Source: JASBZA01 sp964392065 (GTDB lineage Bacteria; Bacillota; Clostridia; Saccharofermentanales; Fastidiosipilaceae). Taken from it: a stretch of DNA of 16,987 bases. Made by a program: the position numbers and the translations under genes. The stretch lies in NCBI GenBank assembly GCA_964392065.1, contig CAYMOG010000033.1:1-16987 (forward strand), in the 5' to 3' direction. The notes under the pieces were generated by a model that had not been told where the DNA came from, made no database searches, and was given only the letters and a program-made list of their open reading frames with translations. This document shows, piece after piece, positions 7,721 through 15,119 of this stretch. Position 1 is the first letter of the stretch, and each line of letters begins with the position of its first letter.

Positions 7721-8153
7721 GTTTCTCACCTGCCCAATCTCCTAGTATGTTCATTTGAATCTTCTCGCTTAAGATATTATAAGTTTCGCGCTCTTCTGGG
7801 GAGAAACCATGAAAACATAAATCTTCCCATTCTTGCATTTTCTCCTGTAACGAAGGAATAAGTTTCCTAGAGGTCGGGGATAAGAAACAACGTTTATTTC
7901 TTGAATCTATCGCATCCGTATGTCTAATAATGAGATTTTCAGCTTCTAAGTCTTGGATATATTTCGTTAAGTTACCCTTGTCCATGTACAAGAAACGGTT
8001 AAGGGTATGTTGATTAATTCCAGGCGCTTGATCCAGAATTAAGAGGGTAATAAGTGTATTCATGTCCATATTGAGAGGTTCTAGAATTTTTTCTAGTTTG
8101 TCCTTCCCATAGCGAAAGTAAATATTAATAATGCAAATAAACATCGTTACCAC
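7707..8153 (-). CDS. MarR-family regulator, first gene of the carotenoid operon
   Basis: This 148-residue winged-helix protein has recognition-helix sequence MDKGNLTKYIQDLEAENLI (57-75) and the family's wing D83-S-R85-N-K-R88. Start choice: GTG at 8151-8153 is preceded by AAGGA with a five-base spacer. An ATG three codons later has no comparable site. The gene overlaps crtN by 14 bp, so it is the promoter-proximal gene of the unit marR-crtN-crtM-kinase fusion-adenylyltransferase and probably controls its own operon. A palindrome just upstream (8162-8174) is a candidate binding site. C6 and C89 are its only cysteines, so thiol oxidation as the signal is possible but unproven. The ligand is unknown. 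Confidence 0.85.
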   Translation of the reverse strand: MVTMFICIINIYFRYGKDKLEKILEPLNMDMNTLITLLILDQAPGINQHTLNRFLYMDKGNLTKYIQDLEAENLIIRHTDAIDSRNKRCFLSPTSRKLIPSLQEKMQEWEDLCFHGFSPEERETYNILSEKIQMNILGDWAGEKHDAR

Positions 8154-8161
8154 TCAATTCC

Positions 8162-8174
8162 TTGTAATATACAA
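8162..8174. promoter_or_regulatory. Palindrome, candidate MarR operator
   Basis: TTGTA-ATA-TACAA is a perfect 5-3-5 inverted repeat located nine bases before the MarR GTG start and partly under its ribosome binding site. MarR proteins commonly bind TTG...CAA palindromes of this size. Binding here would repress the marR-crtNM operon. It is 48 bp from the rnfC -35 box, so effects on rnfC are less likely. Confidence 0.4.
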
Positions 8175-8221
8175 ATAATTTTACCTTATCCAATACAAAA
8201 AGAATAGAACCTTTCGAGTAC

Positions 8222-8251
8222 TTGCAAGAATCTTGTATCAGAATTTATAAT
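8222..8251 (+). promoter_or_regulatory. Promoter of rnfCD, sharing a palindromic -35 box
   Basis: TTGCAA (8222-8227) and a perfect TATAAT (8246-8251) are 18 bp apart, giving a start near 8258 and a leader of about 85 bases before rnfC. TTGCAA is its own reverse complement and lies in CTTGCAAG (8221-8228). The same box can therefore also be read leftward, where TATTCT (minus strand, 8206-8201) follows at a short 15 bp. No better promoter for the carotenoid operon was found in the gap. Confidence 0.6.
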
Positions 8252-8343
8252 ACGCATGGATAATTTCCAAATAAAAACAAGACAAGATTGAATTATCTAT
8301 GTAAGAATAGAAAGAGAAAACTTAAGGAGAGAAGTTAGGAAAC

Positions 8344-9654
8344 ATGTGGAATCCTATGAGTTTACGTGGAGTTAGACTCCCGAAATATAAGAAGCGTACA
8401 AGAGATCTCCCTATTATAGAAGCTGAAGCGCCAGAGAAAGTGTATTTGTCATTATCCATGCACACAGGAGCGCCAGCTAAACCTATCGTATCGGTCGGTA
8501 ATTATGTCAAACGAGGGCAATTAATCGGCGAAGCGGACGATGCTATTTCTTGTACAATACATTCACCAGTTTCCGGCGAAGTGATTGAAATTTCAGAATA
8601 CCCAAGTTTTCGTGGCCCCTGTGAAACCGTAGTAATCAGGAATGATTTTCAAGATGAAGAAGATTATATGAAGCCTATTCCTAATCTAGAAGGTTATGAA
8701 GCATTAATCGATAGGATTAAGGAGGCAGGCATAACAGGTCAAGGCGGCGCAGGATTTCCTACTTGGTATAAGTTTGAAGCCAATGCCGATAAAATCTTTC
8801 ATATTATCGTTAATGGCGCAGAATGTGAGCCCTATTCAACAACGGATCAACGGATAATGCGAGAGTATGCAGATGAAATTATTAAAAGTATAGGTATTGT
8901 ACAAAAAGCCTTTCAGTCAAGACATACCTATATTGCAGTAGAAGCCCATATGAAAGAAGAAATTCAGGCACTTAGACAAGCTATAGATACAAGTGGAGAG
9001 GAAAACATAGAAGTTTTCGTCCTAGGCAACAAATATCCCCAAGGATATTCCGATGTACAGCTCTATGCCATACTTAATCAGGAAGTACCTTTCGGTAAAC
9101 TACCTTCAGATGTTCATGTATTACAATCGAATGTCTCAACATTTAAAGCCATTTATGATGCGGTATTCCTAGGTAAACCAATGATTGAACGGGTCGTTAC
9201 GGTGAGTGGAGAATTAGTGGAAAACCCACAAAATGTCCTTCTTCGAATTGGTACTCCAGTACAAAACGTATTGGAAGCGTATGGAGCTCTAGCTTATGAT
9301 ACAGCGACCTTTATTAGTGGCGGACCGATGATGGGCAAAACGATAGAAGATTTATCTATACCGGTGGCAAAAGATACCACTACGCTCTTGGCCCTCAGAG
9401 CTAAACCTATCCCGGTAGAAACGCCTTGTATTCGCTGTGCCCAATGTATACGCGTATGTCCAGTCGGTATACAACCCGTCGTAATTAGCAATTGTTATAG
9501 AAATGAAGAATATCATCGAGCACCGTTTTTAAATGTGGAGCGTTGCATCGACTGTGGCGCATGTACAGCAACTTGCCCAGCAAATATTCCTTTATTAGCT
9601 AATATTCAAGCCATGCAAGAAGAATATGAGAAAATTTCAGGAAAGGACGATTAA
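8344..9654 (+). CDS. rnfC: RnfC-type electron transport subunit
   Basis: This 436-residue peripheral subunit in known Rnf complexes binds NADH and FMN and passes electrons through two 4Fe-4S clusters. Features are an N-terminal barrel-sandwich segment (SPVSGEVIEI near 74-83), the nucleotide loop GQGGAGFP at 132-139 with NGAECEPY soon after, and cluster ligands C362-x2-C365-x2-C368-x3-C372-P and C401-x2-C404-x2-C407-x3-C411-P. Length is normal for compact Gram-positive RnfC and there is no C-terminal extension. The ATG has AGGA only three bases ahead and AAGGAG (8324-8329) at a long 14 bases, so initiation may be weak or M5 could be used. rnfD follows after two bases. PduS-like cobalamin reductases share this architecture, but the rnfD neighbour supports an Rnf-type role. 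Confidence 0.9.
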   Translation: MWNPMSLRGVRLPKYKKRTRDLPIIEAEAPEKVYLSLSMHTGAPAKPIVSVGNYVKRGQLIGEADDAISCTIHSPVSGEVIEISEYPSFRGPCETVVIRNDFQDEEDYMKPIPNLEGYEALIDRIKEAGITGQGGAGFPTWYKFEANADKIFHIIVNGAECEPYSTTDQRIMREYADEIIKSIGIVQKAFQSRHTYIAVEAHMKEEIQALRQAIDTSGEENIEVFVLGNKYPQGYSDVQLYAILNQEVPFGKLPSDVHVLQSNVSTFKAIYDAVFLGKPMIERVVTVSGELVENPQNVLLRIGTPVQNVLEAYGALAYDTATFISGGPMMGKTIEDLSIPVAKDTTTLLALRAKPIPVETPCIRCAQCIRVCPVGIQPVVISNCYRNEEYHRAPFLNVERCIDCGACTATCPANIPLLANIQAMQEEYEKISGKDD

Positions 9655-9656
9655 TT

Positions 9657-10622
9657 ATGGAGACTACTTTACAAAATGCACCATTCCTTAGGAGAGAGAA
9701 GAAGACCGTCCATATAATGGGCGATGTGCTTATTGCTCTGATGCCAGTTTCTGTCATGGCTGTCGTTATGTTTGGTTTAAGAAGTTTACTACTAATGGTA
9801 ATTTCTGTAGCAACTTGTGTTTTCTTAGAATTTATAACACAACGTATAATGAAGCGTCCTTCCACTGTATATGACCTATCTGCTTGTGTAACGGGATTAT
9901 TGATAGGCTTATCTTTTCCTGTTGTTACGCCAATATGGCTGATAGTATTTGCTGATTTTGTTGCTATTGTTTTTATTAAGCAATTGCCCGGCGGTCTAGG
10001 TAGAAACGTTTTTAATCCTGCTGTTTTTGCAAGAGTATTAAGCAAAGTTTTGTTTACTCCATTTTTTACAAATTGGGTTTCACCTTTGCCCGATATGACT
10101 TCAACGGCTACACCACTATCCATGATAGGTAATGGTATGGAGAGTGTTCCAGCAGGTGCGCCTAGTTTATATCAAGTGTTTATGGGGAATATTGGCGGAA
10201 ATATGGGTGAGACTGTGAAGTGGGCAATTATATTAGGATTCTTGTATCTTAGTGTACGTAAAGTCATTAATCCACTGATACCTTTGGCCACCTTAGTTGG
10301 ATTATTTCTTACTACCTTGCTGTTTGGGGGTACTGATCCTTACTTTGCTCTCTATCACGTGCTAACAGGAACCGCAATGTTTGCATCTGTATTTATGGTA
10401 ACGGATTATACGTCTGGTCCATTACATACCACTGGAAGAATTTATTATGCGCTCATCATAGGGATACTAACGGGAATACTCCGTTATGTATTTAACCTAC
10501 CAGGTGGTATTGGTATAGCAATTCTTATAATGAATATGTTTAGTCCTTTTATGGATAAAATCACAGAGCCTAGAGCGTATGGTGAGAAACTATTCGCAGA
10601 TAATGTTTACCAAAGAAGATAG
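9657..10622 (+). CDS. rnfD: RnfD-type membrane subunit with covalent FMN site
   Basis: This 321-residue integral membrane protein of the RnfD/NqrB family has about eight to ten hydrophobic helices. D146-M-T-S-T-A-T152-P-L matches the family motif at which ApbE attaches FMN to a threonine by a phosphodiester, so T152 is the likely flavin anchor. GGLGRNVFNPA (112-122) is also typical. The start follows rnfC after two bases with AAAGGA at 9642-9647. A strong hairpin stands 28 bases past the stop and a gene on the opposite strand follows, so the remaining rnf genes (G, E, A, B) are absent here. No ApbE gene is in the window. Confidence 0.9.
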   Translation: METTLQNAPFLRREKKTVHIMGDVLIALMPVSVMAVVMFGLRSLLLMVISVATCVFLEFITQRIMKRPSTVYDLSACVTGLLIGLSFPVVTPIWLIVFADFVAIVFIKQLPGGLGRNVFNPAVFARVLSKVLFTPFFTNWVSPLPDMTSTATPLSMIGNGMESVPAGAPSLYQVFMGNIGGNMGETVKWAIILGFLYLSVRKVINPLIPLATLVGLFLTTLLFGGTDPYFALYHVLTGTAMFASVFMVTDYTSGPLHTTGRIYYALIIGILTGILRYVFNLPGGIGIAILIMNMFSPFMDKITEPRAYGEKLFADNVYQRR

Positions 10623-10650
10623 AAAAAATCTAAAATTCTACTAAATAAGA

Positions 10651-10695
10651 GACCCTCTTAGCTAGTTAGAGTATGCAAGCAAGAGGGTCCGTTTA
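10651..10695. terminator. Hairpin terminator between rnfD and the decarboxylase gene
   Basis: GACCCTCTT (10651-10659) pairs perfectly with AAGAGGGTC (10681-10689) around a 21-base loop that can pair partly. CGTTTAATT follows on the plus strand and TCTTATTT on the minus strand. It lies between two convergent 3' ends and probably serves both. The T-tracts are modest. Confidence 0.7.
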
Positions 10696-10711
10696 ATTCA
10701 GGATTGTAAAA

Positions 10712-12391
10712 CTAAGGTTTTTCATTTTCAGGACCTCTAGGTCCGAAGTTGAATTTCGCAATATTAGGTCCGTTTTTCTCTAGAGACTCTGGTGCATCGG
10801 TTTTACCTAAATGTACTTCAATAAGTATACCGTGTGTTATATTTTCAGCTTCTTCTAGAGCTTGTGCCAATTCTCCTTGCGTTTTAACGGAGAAGGTTTT
10901 CATTTTATTATTCGCTATTAGAAGTTCTGGAAGCTTGTGGTAATTCCAAGAAGGGATTTCGTTATAATCCTTATACATGCCCATAATATAGCGTTCAATC
11001 GTATAGCCATCATTATTTATGAGAAAAATAATAGGATTTTGTTCTCTATATAGGATGCGCGAGAGTTCTTGAGCTGTAACTTGAAATGAGCCATCCCCTA
11101 TAAACAGAATATGACGACGATAGGGATTGGCTAACATACTTCCAAATACAGCTGGTAAGGTGAAACCAATCGCACCCCAGAAGGCGGAGGCAACATATTT
11201 ACTATCTGCTGGCAGAACGATTTTACTCATAGCCTCACTAGAAGATCCTGTTTCGGCGTAGATTAAGTCGCCTTCGGAGAAAAAAGCTTGGACTTGTGGC
11301 CAGAAATTCTTATGACTTAATTTCCCGTCTGCTTGATAGGCATAGTCGGGTTTCGTTTCTTCTTGCTCTGTAGTATCTTGAGGTATTTCTTCTACCTTAT
11401 CGAGTAGACCATGGAGTACATCCTTTATATCTACTCCCTCAAAACATTCAAACCCTACGAAACAATAGTCTTTTTCCATACGGACTAAGTGGTCCTCTGG
11501 TAGATTCTGAGAATAGTAGCCAGAGTTTTTCTCTATAAATCTAGGAGACACAGATAAGAGAAAATCAGCTCCTTCGATTTTTTCTTGTACACCCTCATCA
11601 GACATCGCACCTCTATAGACACCCATGTAGAGTGGTTGATTCTCGTTTAGAATTGCCTTTCCCGTACTCATTTGCGCATAGGGCGTCTGTGTTTTATCGA
11701 TGAACGCCTGCAGCACGCCTGTGACTTCATAGCGATCTACGTCTTGGTCTATGAGGACGGCAGGTCTCTTGGCCTTCTGGAATTGTTTAACAATAGTATC
11801 AATAGCCAGAGCTAAATTCTGCTCATCGCTGGCGTGATGGAGAGGTGCTAAGGGTGCGTCGTCTATATCAATTTCAAAATAAGAAATATTGGATGGCAGT
11901 TGTAAATTAACAGGACGCTTATAGCGCATGGCCTTGCGTATAGCGCGATCAATTTCTTCTTGAGCATTTTGCTGCGTGATGAGCGTTTGTTCCACTGTGA
12001 ATTCTTTATAGACATTCGCCATGTTCTTCATATTTCCATCGGCCAAAGAATGGTGTACTTGGAATTGATTACGTTTGGCGAAGAGAGGAGGGACTCCCGA
12101 AATTACAATAACAGGTATATGTTCAGAAGCCGATCCTGCAACTCCTGCAATAGCACCTAAATCTCCTACGCCATATGTTACGAGTAGCGCTGCGATTTTA
12201 TTCTCTCTTGCATAGCCATCGGCTGCATAGGCGGCATTTAATTCATTGGAAGCACCAACAAACTCAATGCCTTCTACGTGTTCAAGCTGTTCAAGGAATT
12301 GTAGATTAAAGTCTCCAGGAACTCCGATGATATGTCTAATGCCAATTTCTTTTAATCTCTTTAGTAAATAATCACCTATTGTAATTTTCAT
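10712..12391 (-). CDS. Thiamine-diphosphate 2-oxoacid decarboxylase (KivD/indolepyruvate/pyruvate decarboxylase family)
   Basis: This 559-residue cytoplasmic enzyme removes CO2 from a 2-oxo acid to give an aldehyde. E50 in GASNELNAAYAADGYAR is the cofactor-activating glutamate. H113-H114 (QVHHSLADG) and E466 (DGYTIER) correspond to active-site residues of pyruvate decarboxylases. GDGS at 432-435 through N460-D461-G462 is the Mg2+-ThDP motif. DYNEIPSWNYHKLPE after residue 474 is close to lactococcal KivD, so a branched-chain or aromatic 2-oxo acid is plausible. An oddity is TYGVGDLGAIAGVAG at 72-86, where relatives usually have GVGELSA. Substrate cannot be fixed from sequence. The start is supported by AAAGGAG (12398-12404) six bases upstream. 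It is transcribed alone; no clear promoter was recognised in the 150-bp divergent gap. Confidence 0.88.
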   Translation of the reverse strand: MKITIGDYLLKRLKEIGIRHIIGVPGDFNLQFLEQLEHVEGIEFVGASNELNAAYAADGYARENKIAALLVTYGVGDLGAIAGVAGSASEHIPVIVISGVPPLFAKRNQFQVHHSLADGNMKNMANVYKEFTVEQTLITQQNAQEEIDRAIRKAMRYKRPVNLQLPSNISYFEIDIDDAPLAPLHHASDEQNLALAIDTIVKQFQKAKRPAVLIDQDVDRYEVTGVLQAFIDKTQTPYAQMSTGKAILNENQPLYMGVYRGAMSDEGVQEKIEGADFLLSVSPRFIEKNSGYYSQNLPEDHLVRMEKDYCFVGFECFEGVDIKDVLHGLLDKVEEIPQDTTEQEETKPDYAYQADGKLSHKNFWPQVQAFFSEGDLIYAETGSSSEAMSKIVLPADSKYVASAFWGAIGFTLPAVFGSMLANPYRRHILFIGDGSFQVTAQELSRILYREQNPIIFLINNDGYTIERYIMGMYKDYNEIPSWNYHKLPELLIANNKMKTFSVKTQGELAQALEEAENITHGILIEVHLGKTDAPESLEKNGPNIAKFNFGPRGPENEKP

Positions 12392-12499
12392 ATTATTCTC
12401 CTTTAGGCTTATCCATCTTGCTTGGATTTATTGTCTACATAGTGTCTTATATCTATAGTACACATGCTAGAGTATAGGTTTTAAAATATTTCGAAAAGT

Positions 12500-12516
12500 C
12501 TTGAGGAATATTCAAG
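12500..12516. promoter_or_regulatory. Inverted repeat in the divergent decarboxylase/DUF503 gap
   Basis: CTTGA-N7-TCAAG, read as CTTGAGGAATATTCAAG, is a perfect 5-bp inverted repeat. It lies just upstream of the DUF503 promoter and could be an operator for either gene. This is a weak call: arms of five bases occur often in AT-rich DNA. Confidence 0.25.
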
Positions 12517-12526
12517 AATTGAAAAA

Positions 12527-12535
12527 TGCTATACT
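12527..12535 (+). promoter_or_regulatory. Extended -10 promoter of the DUF503 gene
   Basis: TG-C-TATACT fits the extended -10 consensus TGnTATAAT at five of six bases in the hexamer. No -35 box lies at normal distance, which extended -10 promoters can tolerate. A start about seven bases downstream falls at 12541-12543, that is on the ATG at 12542. Confidence 0.5.
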
Positions 12536-12541
12536 ATGTCT

Positions 12542-12838
12542 ATGGAGAAAACAGTAATTCTAATTTTAGATATTGAGGTTTATTTACCTTACTCAGAATC
12601 GCTTAAGGACAAACGTCAAGTCCGTAGAAGCGTCGTTGATCGATTAAAAGCGAGATATAACATCAGCATTGCTGAAACTCAGAAGCAAGACAGTAGGAAG
12701 GAGCTAGTTCTTACTATAGCTTACGTGGCCATCAGTGCGAGTAATGCATTGAATATAAGAGAGAAAATAATAGAAGAGCTGGGAATCCTAGTGGATGCAT
12801 ACCAGGGCCAGCTCTCCGTTCACTTCGATATTATTTAG
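12542..12838 (+). CDS. DUF503 family protein, probably leaderless
   Basis: This is a small cytoplasmic protein of 98 residues, the usual size for DUF503 (YlxP-like). The family signature is visible as EVYLPYSESLKDKRQVRRS near the N-terminus, then ARYNISIAET and a C-terminal helix and strand. YlxP-like genes often sit beside translation genes, but here it stands alone between a decarboxylase and tdh, and the function is not established. There is no Shine-Dalgarno sequence before either in-frame ATG (12536 or 12542). The -10 box predicts transcription starting on the second, so I chose 12542; starting at 12536 would add two residues. It converges with tdh, leaving a 16-bp gap and no terminator. 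Confidence 0.8.
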   Translation: MEKTVILILDIEVYLPYSESLKDKRQVRRSVVDRLKARYNISIAETQKQDSRKELVLTIAYVAISASNALNIREKIIEELGILVDAYQGQLSVHFDII

Positions 12839-12854
12839 ATGACATTTTATTGAC

Positions 12855-13802
12855 TTAATCGAGTTTCTCTCTTAGTTTCTCTAACATGTCTTGACTCATG
12901 CGATCTAAATCGTAATCGGCTTTGAAATTCCAATCCTCTTCCGCACAGTGTATATCCATACGTTGTGGCCATGAGTTCGCTATGGATTGGCGTATAGGAT
13001 CTACTTGATACTCTATAGAGAAGTCCGGTAGGAACTTCTGAATAGATTTTTCCATATCCCTAGGACAAATAGACATAGCTGAAATGTTATAGGCATTGAA
13101 ATGATTTAATGTGTTTCTGTCCGCTTCCATCAAGCTTACAATTGCTTCAAGCGCATCAGGCATGTACATCATGTCTAGATAAGTATCTTCTTCTAAATAA
13201 CAGGTATATTTCCCATGTTTAAGCGCCTGATAATAAATATCTACAGCATAATCTGTTGTGCCACCACCAGGAAGGGCAACGTTTGAAATTAAACCTGGGA
13301 AACGCACACCTCTCACGTCTACGCCTAATGTATGGGCATAGTAGTCACAGAGAATTTCTCCCGCTACCTTAGAAACCCCATAGATGGATGTTGGCCTTTG
13401 GATTGTTACCTGAGGCGTATCGACTCTTGGCGAGCTAGGGCCAAAGGCCCCGATACTACTAGGATGAAATACTTGTAAATCATATTTGCGGGCCAATTCT
13501 AAGACATTAGTTAGACCATCCATATTAATTCGCCAAGCTTGATAGGGAAGTTTCTCAGCTGTTGCTGAGAGTACGGCAGCTAAGTGAATGATCGTATCTA
13601 CTTGGTACTTAAGAATAGCCTCTTCTAATTGTTCAATTTTAGTCACATCGATACGCTCGAATAGATGTTTTGTGTCTTCCTCTACATCTCTATCATGGAT
13701 ATCCGATGTAATAACATTTTCTTCTCCATAGCGTTCTCTTAAATAATCTGAGAGTTCTGTACCAATCTGGCCGAAGGCTCCGGTAATTAAAATCTTCTTC
13801 AT
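12855..13802 (-). CDS. tdh: L-threonine 3-dehydrogenase, SDR type
   Basis: This 315-residue NAD-dependent oxidoreductase has the extended SDR (nucleotide-sugar epimerase-like) fold. GAFGQIG at 8-14 binds NAD and Y141-GVS-K145 with HPSSIGAFG (113-121) is the catalytic set. PTSIYGVSKVAGE, RFPGLIS and the MYMPDALEA segment are typical of the short-chain threonine dehydrogenases rather than of sugar epimerases, and the kbl neighbour supports this. It oxidises threonine to 2-amino-3-oxobutyrate, which Kbl cleaves with CoA to glycine and acetyl-CoA. The ATG overlaps the kbl TGA by four bases (13799-13802), so translation is coupled, with GGGAG seven bases ahead of it. It is not the zinc-dependent medium-chain enzyme of E. 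coli. Confidence 0.9.
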   Translation of the reverse strand: MKKILITGAFGQIGTELSDYLRERYGEENVITSDIHDRDVEEDTKHLFERIDVTKIEQLEEAILKYQVDTIIHLAAVLSATAEKLPYQAWRINMDGLTNVLELARKYDLQVFHPSSIGAFGPSSPRVDTPQVTIQRPTSIYGVSKVAGEILCDYYAHTLGVDVRGVRFPGLISNVALPGGGTTDYAVDIYYQALKHGKYTCYLEEDTYLDMMYMPDALEAIVSLMEADRNTLNHFNAYNISAMSICPRDMEKSIQKFLPDFSIEYQVDPIRQSIANSWPQRMDIHCAEEDWNFKADYDLDRMSQDMLEKLREKLD

Positions 13803-14992
13803 GCAAGTACTCCCAACTCTTTGCCCACAAGTATATATTTTTCTACAGCTTGATCTAATTGCTCATAGGTATGGGCTGCGGTTGGCATATTGCGGATTCT
13901 TCCTGTTCCTAGAGGAACGGTAGGGAAGACAATGGATTTTGCATAAATTCCTTCTTCGTATAAACGTTTAGAGAAACGTTGGGTAGTATTTTCATCGCCT
14001 ATCATAACGGGAGTAATTGGCGTTTTTGACACACCAATATCAAACCCGGCTTCTTGTAATTTTTCTTTCAAATATTTGGATTTATCCCAGAGTGCATGCA
14101 TGAGATCTTCGGATTCTGTAAGAAGTTCTATGGATTTCATACAAGCAGCAGCGGCACCTGGCGTTAAGGATGTTGAGAAGAGGAAGGGACGGGCTTTGAC
14201 CTTAAGATAATCAATAAGTTCACGTTTCCCGGCAACATAGCCTCCGACAACGCCTATGGCTTTGGATAAAGTACCCATTTGGAAGTCTACCTTATCGCTT
14301 AGGCCGAAGTGCTTGACGGTACCTGCTCCACCGCCCATAACACCGGAACCGTGGGCATCATCTACATAAGTCATGATATCGTATTTCTCTGCAATCTCTA
14401 CAATTTCATCGAGTTTACAAAGATCACCATCCATAGAGAAGACACCGTCCGTAATGACCATTAATTTGTTATAAAGTCCAGATTCTTTGGCTTCTTTCGC
14501 AACACGTTCTAAGTCTTCCATATTATTATGTTCATATACGAGAATTTTGGCGCGCGAGAGTCGGCAGCCATCAATAATCGACGCATGGTTTAGAGAGTCG
14601 GAAAGTATGGCGTCATTCTTATCCATAACTGCAGAAATGGCTCCCATATTACAGTTAAAACCCGATTGGAATGCAATGGCCGCCTCCGTTCCTTTGAATC
14701 TCGCCAGGGCTTCTTCTAATTCAATGTGGATATCCAAGGTTCCGTTAATTGTACGTACGGCACCTGCTCCTACACCGTATTTATCGGTTGCTTCATTCGC
14801 TACTTTTATCAAGTCTGGATGGTTTGCTAGCCCCAAATAATTATTGGAAGATAGGTTTACGAGTTTTCTACCGTCTATTTGAATCTCTGGACCATTGGGA
14901 CCCTGGAGAGGCTCAATAGTATTATATAAACCTTTTTCTTTAAGTTCATCTAATTGTTTATTTAAGAATGTTTCAAGTGTTTTACTGGACAT
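13799..14992 (-). CDS. kbl: Glycine C-acetyltransferase (2-amino-3-ketobutyrate CoA ligase)
   Basis: This 397-residue PLP enzyme of the alpha-oxoamine synthase family works with the next gene to turn threonine into glycine and acetyl-CoA. PLP Lys is K244 in MGTLSKAIG, the same number as in the E. coli enzyme. D211-D212-A-H214-GSG and the loop SSNNYLGLANHP (48-59) are typical. I chose the ATG at 14990-14992 because AAGGGG (14999-15004) lies six bases upstream and the length then matches the family. An in-frame ATG at 15040 adds 16 unconserved residues, has no ribosome binding site and lies upstream of the likely promoter. Biotin synthase BioF and serine palmitoyltransferase are relatives, but the tdh partner decides the call. 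Confidence 0.93.
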   Translation of the reverse strand: MSSKTLETFLNKQLDELKEKGLYNTIEPLQGPNGPEIQIDGRKLVNLSSNNYLGLANHPDLIKVANEATDKYGVGAGAVRTINGTLDIHIELEEALARFKGTEAAIAFQSGFNCNMGAISAVMDKNDAILSDSLNHASIIDGCRLSRAKILVYEHNNMEDLERVAKEAKESGLYNKLMVITDGVFSMDGDLCKLDEIVEIAEKYDIMTYVDDAHGSGVMGGGAGTVKHFGLSDKVDFQMGTLSKAIGVVGGYVAGKRELIDYLKVKARPFLFSTSLTPGAAAACMKSIELLTESEDLMHALWDKSKYLKEKLQEAGFDIGVSKTPITPVMIGDENTTQRFSKRLYEEGIYAKSIVFPTVPLGTGRIRNMPTAAHTYEQLDQAVEKYILVGKELGVLA

Positions 14993-15019
14993 AAAATTCC
15001 CCTTTCCTATTCTTAATAG

Positions 15020-15028
15020 ATTATAACA
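15020..15028 (-). promoter_or_regulatory. Extended -10 promoter of kbl-tdh
   Basis: On the minus strand TG-T-TATAAT is a perfect extended -10 element. A start near 15013 gives a leader of about 20 bases that includes the AAGGGG ribosome binding site. No good -35 box was seen. It implies that kbl-tdh has its own promoter even though arsC lies upstream on the same strand. Confidence 0.55.
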
Positions 15029-15094
15029 AATCTGTTGCATAAGGCTATTAAAAATAGAAAAAGGGAGATCTATCCTAGTATGAAATTAATAATT

Positions 15095-15119
15095 ACTAAT
15101 CTGATAGAATCTGATTAGT
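15095..15119 (-). terminator. Weak hairpin at the end of arsC
   Basis: ACTAATC (15095-15101) and GATTAGT (15113-15119) form a perfect 7-bp stem around 11 bases. The stem includes the arsC stop codon and AATTATTAATTT follows on the minus strand. It is AT-rich and lacks a clean T-run, so at most a weak terminator. Confidence 0.35.

Noticed and set aside
8166..8193. TTGGAT and TATATT (16 bp apart, minus strand) as the marR promoter
   Set aside because: Transcription would then begin at or after the marR ribosome binding site, leaving the GTG start without one.
8178..8198. TTGTAT and TAAAAT as a promoter for the carotenoid operon
   Set aside because: They are only nine bases apart, far too close for a sigma-70 promoter.
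9599..10123. A 174-codon frame antisense to rnfC/rnfD
   Set aside because: It crosses two well-supported genes and shows no domain or ribosome binding site.
12405..12500. Promoter for the decarboxylase gene
   Set aside because: Several TATA-like hexamers exist on the minus strand, but none pairs with a -35 box at proper distance or has an extended -10, so no position is claimed.
12855..13802. UDP-glucose 4-epimerase or other sugar epimerase
   Set aside because: The fold is shared, but the sequence details and the four-base overlap with kbl fit threonine dehydrogenase better.
14993..15040. Upstream in-frame ATG adding 16 residues to Kbl
   Set aside because: The extra residues do not match the family, there is no Shine-Dalgarno sequence, and the likely promoter lies downstream of that ATG.
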